DNA of 64,000 bases from positions 39,836 to 103,835 of the forward strand of contig NZ_CAJXYK010000016.1 of NCBI RefSeq assembly GCF_913063425.1. The letters run 5' to 3'. Positions within the stretch are counted from its first letter, which is position 1, and each line of letters opens with the position of its first letter. The DNA is from an uncultured Thiohalocapsa sp. Its GTDB lineage: Bacteria; Pseudomonadota; Gammaproteobacteria; Chromatiales; Chromatiaceae. The position numbers and the translations under genes were made by a program. Under the pieces are notes generated by a model. It was not told where the DNA came from. It did no database searches and was given only the letters and a program-made list of their open reading frames with translations. Shown in pieces: positions 63,655-64,000 of this stretch.

Positions 63655-63903
63655 ATGTCACGCCAAGACCACGCGCCGGCAGGCGCTGACCCATCCGGCT
63701 ATGCCGCGGAGCTGTTTCCGTCAGACTACGCCAGCTGGCGGCATTGCATCGAGGTCAAGTGCGGGCTGCGCCTGACCCGCGACTATGTGCAGGCGCGCCT
63801 GGCCGTGCTGAGCGACCCCGGCCGGGAAGAGACCGAGCGCTTCATCCGCACCTACGGGCGGGCGTACTGGCAACAGGTGGTCGTTCGTCATCGAATTCGT
63901 TGA
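63655..63903 (+). CDS. Small CobW-associated protein, possibly truncated at the 3' end
   Basis: 82 residues from MSRQDHAPAGADPSGYAAEL, with AGGAG 6 nt upstream. SDYASWRHCIEVKCGLRLTR and LSDPGREETERFIRTYGRAY are a compact conserved-looking unit; similar small genes sit next to cobW in the Pseudomonas dksA2 region (from memory). After WQQVV the ending VRHRIR looks unrelated and coincides with a fragment of another gene on the opposite strand, so the natural C-terminus may be lost. Confidence 0.7.
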   Translation: MSRQDHAPAGADPSGYAAELFPSDYASWRHCIEVKCGLRLTRDYVQARLAVLSDPGREETERFIRTYGRAYWQQVVVRHRIR

Positions 63904-64000
63904 CGTTGATCACCTCGACCCCAAAGGACTCCTCCAGGATGCCCTTCAGCGCGGCGCGGAAGCTGGCCTCGGAGGCCAGGCCCCAGCGCGCCCCCAGCGC
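63842..64000 (-). pseudogene. Truncated DUF3782-like fragment running off the window
   Basis: Read on the minus strand from the window edge: ALGARWGLASEASFRAALKG, then ILEESFGVEVINVNEFDDE, typical of DUF3782/coiled-coil PD-(D/E)XK-type proteins, where ~60 more residues with the nuclease core should follow. Instead it enters the end of the neighbouring gene and stops at 63842-63844 after RPPVASTPARRCG. The junction lies near 63885. Confidence 0.5.

Noticed and set aside
62078..63694. 538-codon minus-strand frame
   Set aside because: Antisense to the ZigA-type CobW gene.

Overview
The window is chromosomal DNA of a high-GC gammaproteobacterium. The gene sets mlaFEDCB-murA-hisGDC, kdsC-lptCAB-rpoN-hpf-ptsN and gshB-tonB-yqgE-ruvX-pyrR-pyrB-pyrC' are in the order usual for that class. 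HprK, RapZ, a mannose-type EIIA, HPr and EI follow ptsN, as in several Ectothiorhodospiraceae/Chromatiales-like and methanotroph-like lineages. With sucrose synthase and fructokinase also present, I infer a purple-sulfur-bacterium-like or halotolerant relative; genus cannot be read from the window. No rRNA, tRNA, CRISPR array, prophage or transposase was recognised.

Layout. 1-2.7 kb: the end of a Na+/Ca2+-type exchanger, then an accessory patch on the minus strand (a frameshifted gene remnant, an unknown protein, a DUF3800 protein and a small DUF2281-like pair). It lies directly behind pilJ, where the rest of a type IV pilus chemosensory operon would normally follow. 2.7-14.1 kb: pilI-pilJ (minus), diverging from glutathione synthase, a degenerate ApbE-like lipoprotein, TonB, YqgE, RuvX and the PyrR/PyrB/inactive-PyrC' set, then a DUF1295 membrane protein. 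14.1-22.5 kb (minus): hisC, hisD, hisG, murA and mlaB-F, i.e. histidine and peptidoglycan synthesis plus retrograde phospholipid transport. 23.3-34.7 kb (plus): KDO and LPS transport genes, sigma-54, hibernation factor, the regulatory PTS and an MgtE Mg2+ channel.

34.7-41 kb is different: two long non-coding stretches, an unusual H-NS-family protein, and a three-gene exported cassette (substrate-binding protein fused to a VWA domain, a second related substrate-binding protein, and a helical secreted protein) with no transporter permease. I regard this as the best candidate for an undescribed system. 41-50 kb: a displaced BolA/IbaG gene, phoRB, a metallo-beta-lactamase hydrolase, a Nudix hydrolase, a VapBC-type toxin-antitoxin pair, sucrose synthase and fructokinase.

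50-63.9 kb is a large zinc-starvation locus: a znuABC-type importer, a porin with His-rich segments, a CxxC exported protein, an integral-membrane spermidine-synthase-like protein, a His/Cys-rich soluble protein, two CobW/COG0523 metallochaperone GTPases, a zinc-independent DksA paralogue, DUF1826 and a small CobW-associated protein. Two divergent promoter regions carry Zur-box-like palindromes. Two paralogous tail-anchored coiled-coil proteins built from 21-bp DNA repeats lie 44 kb apart in opposite orientation. The right edge ends in a junction where two convergent genes both look truncated.
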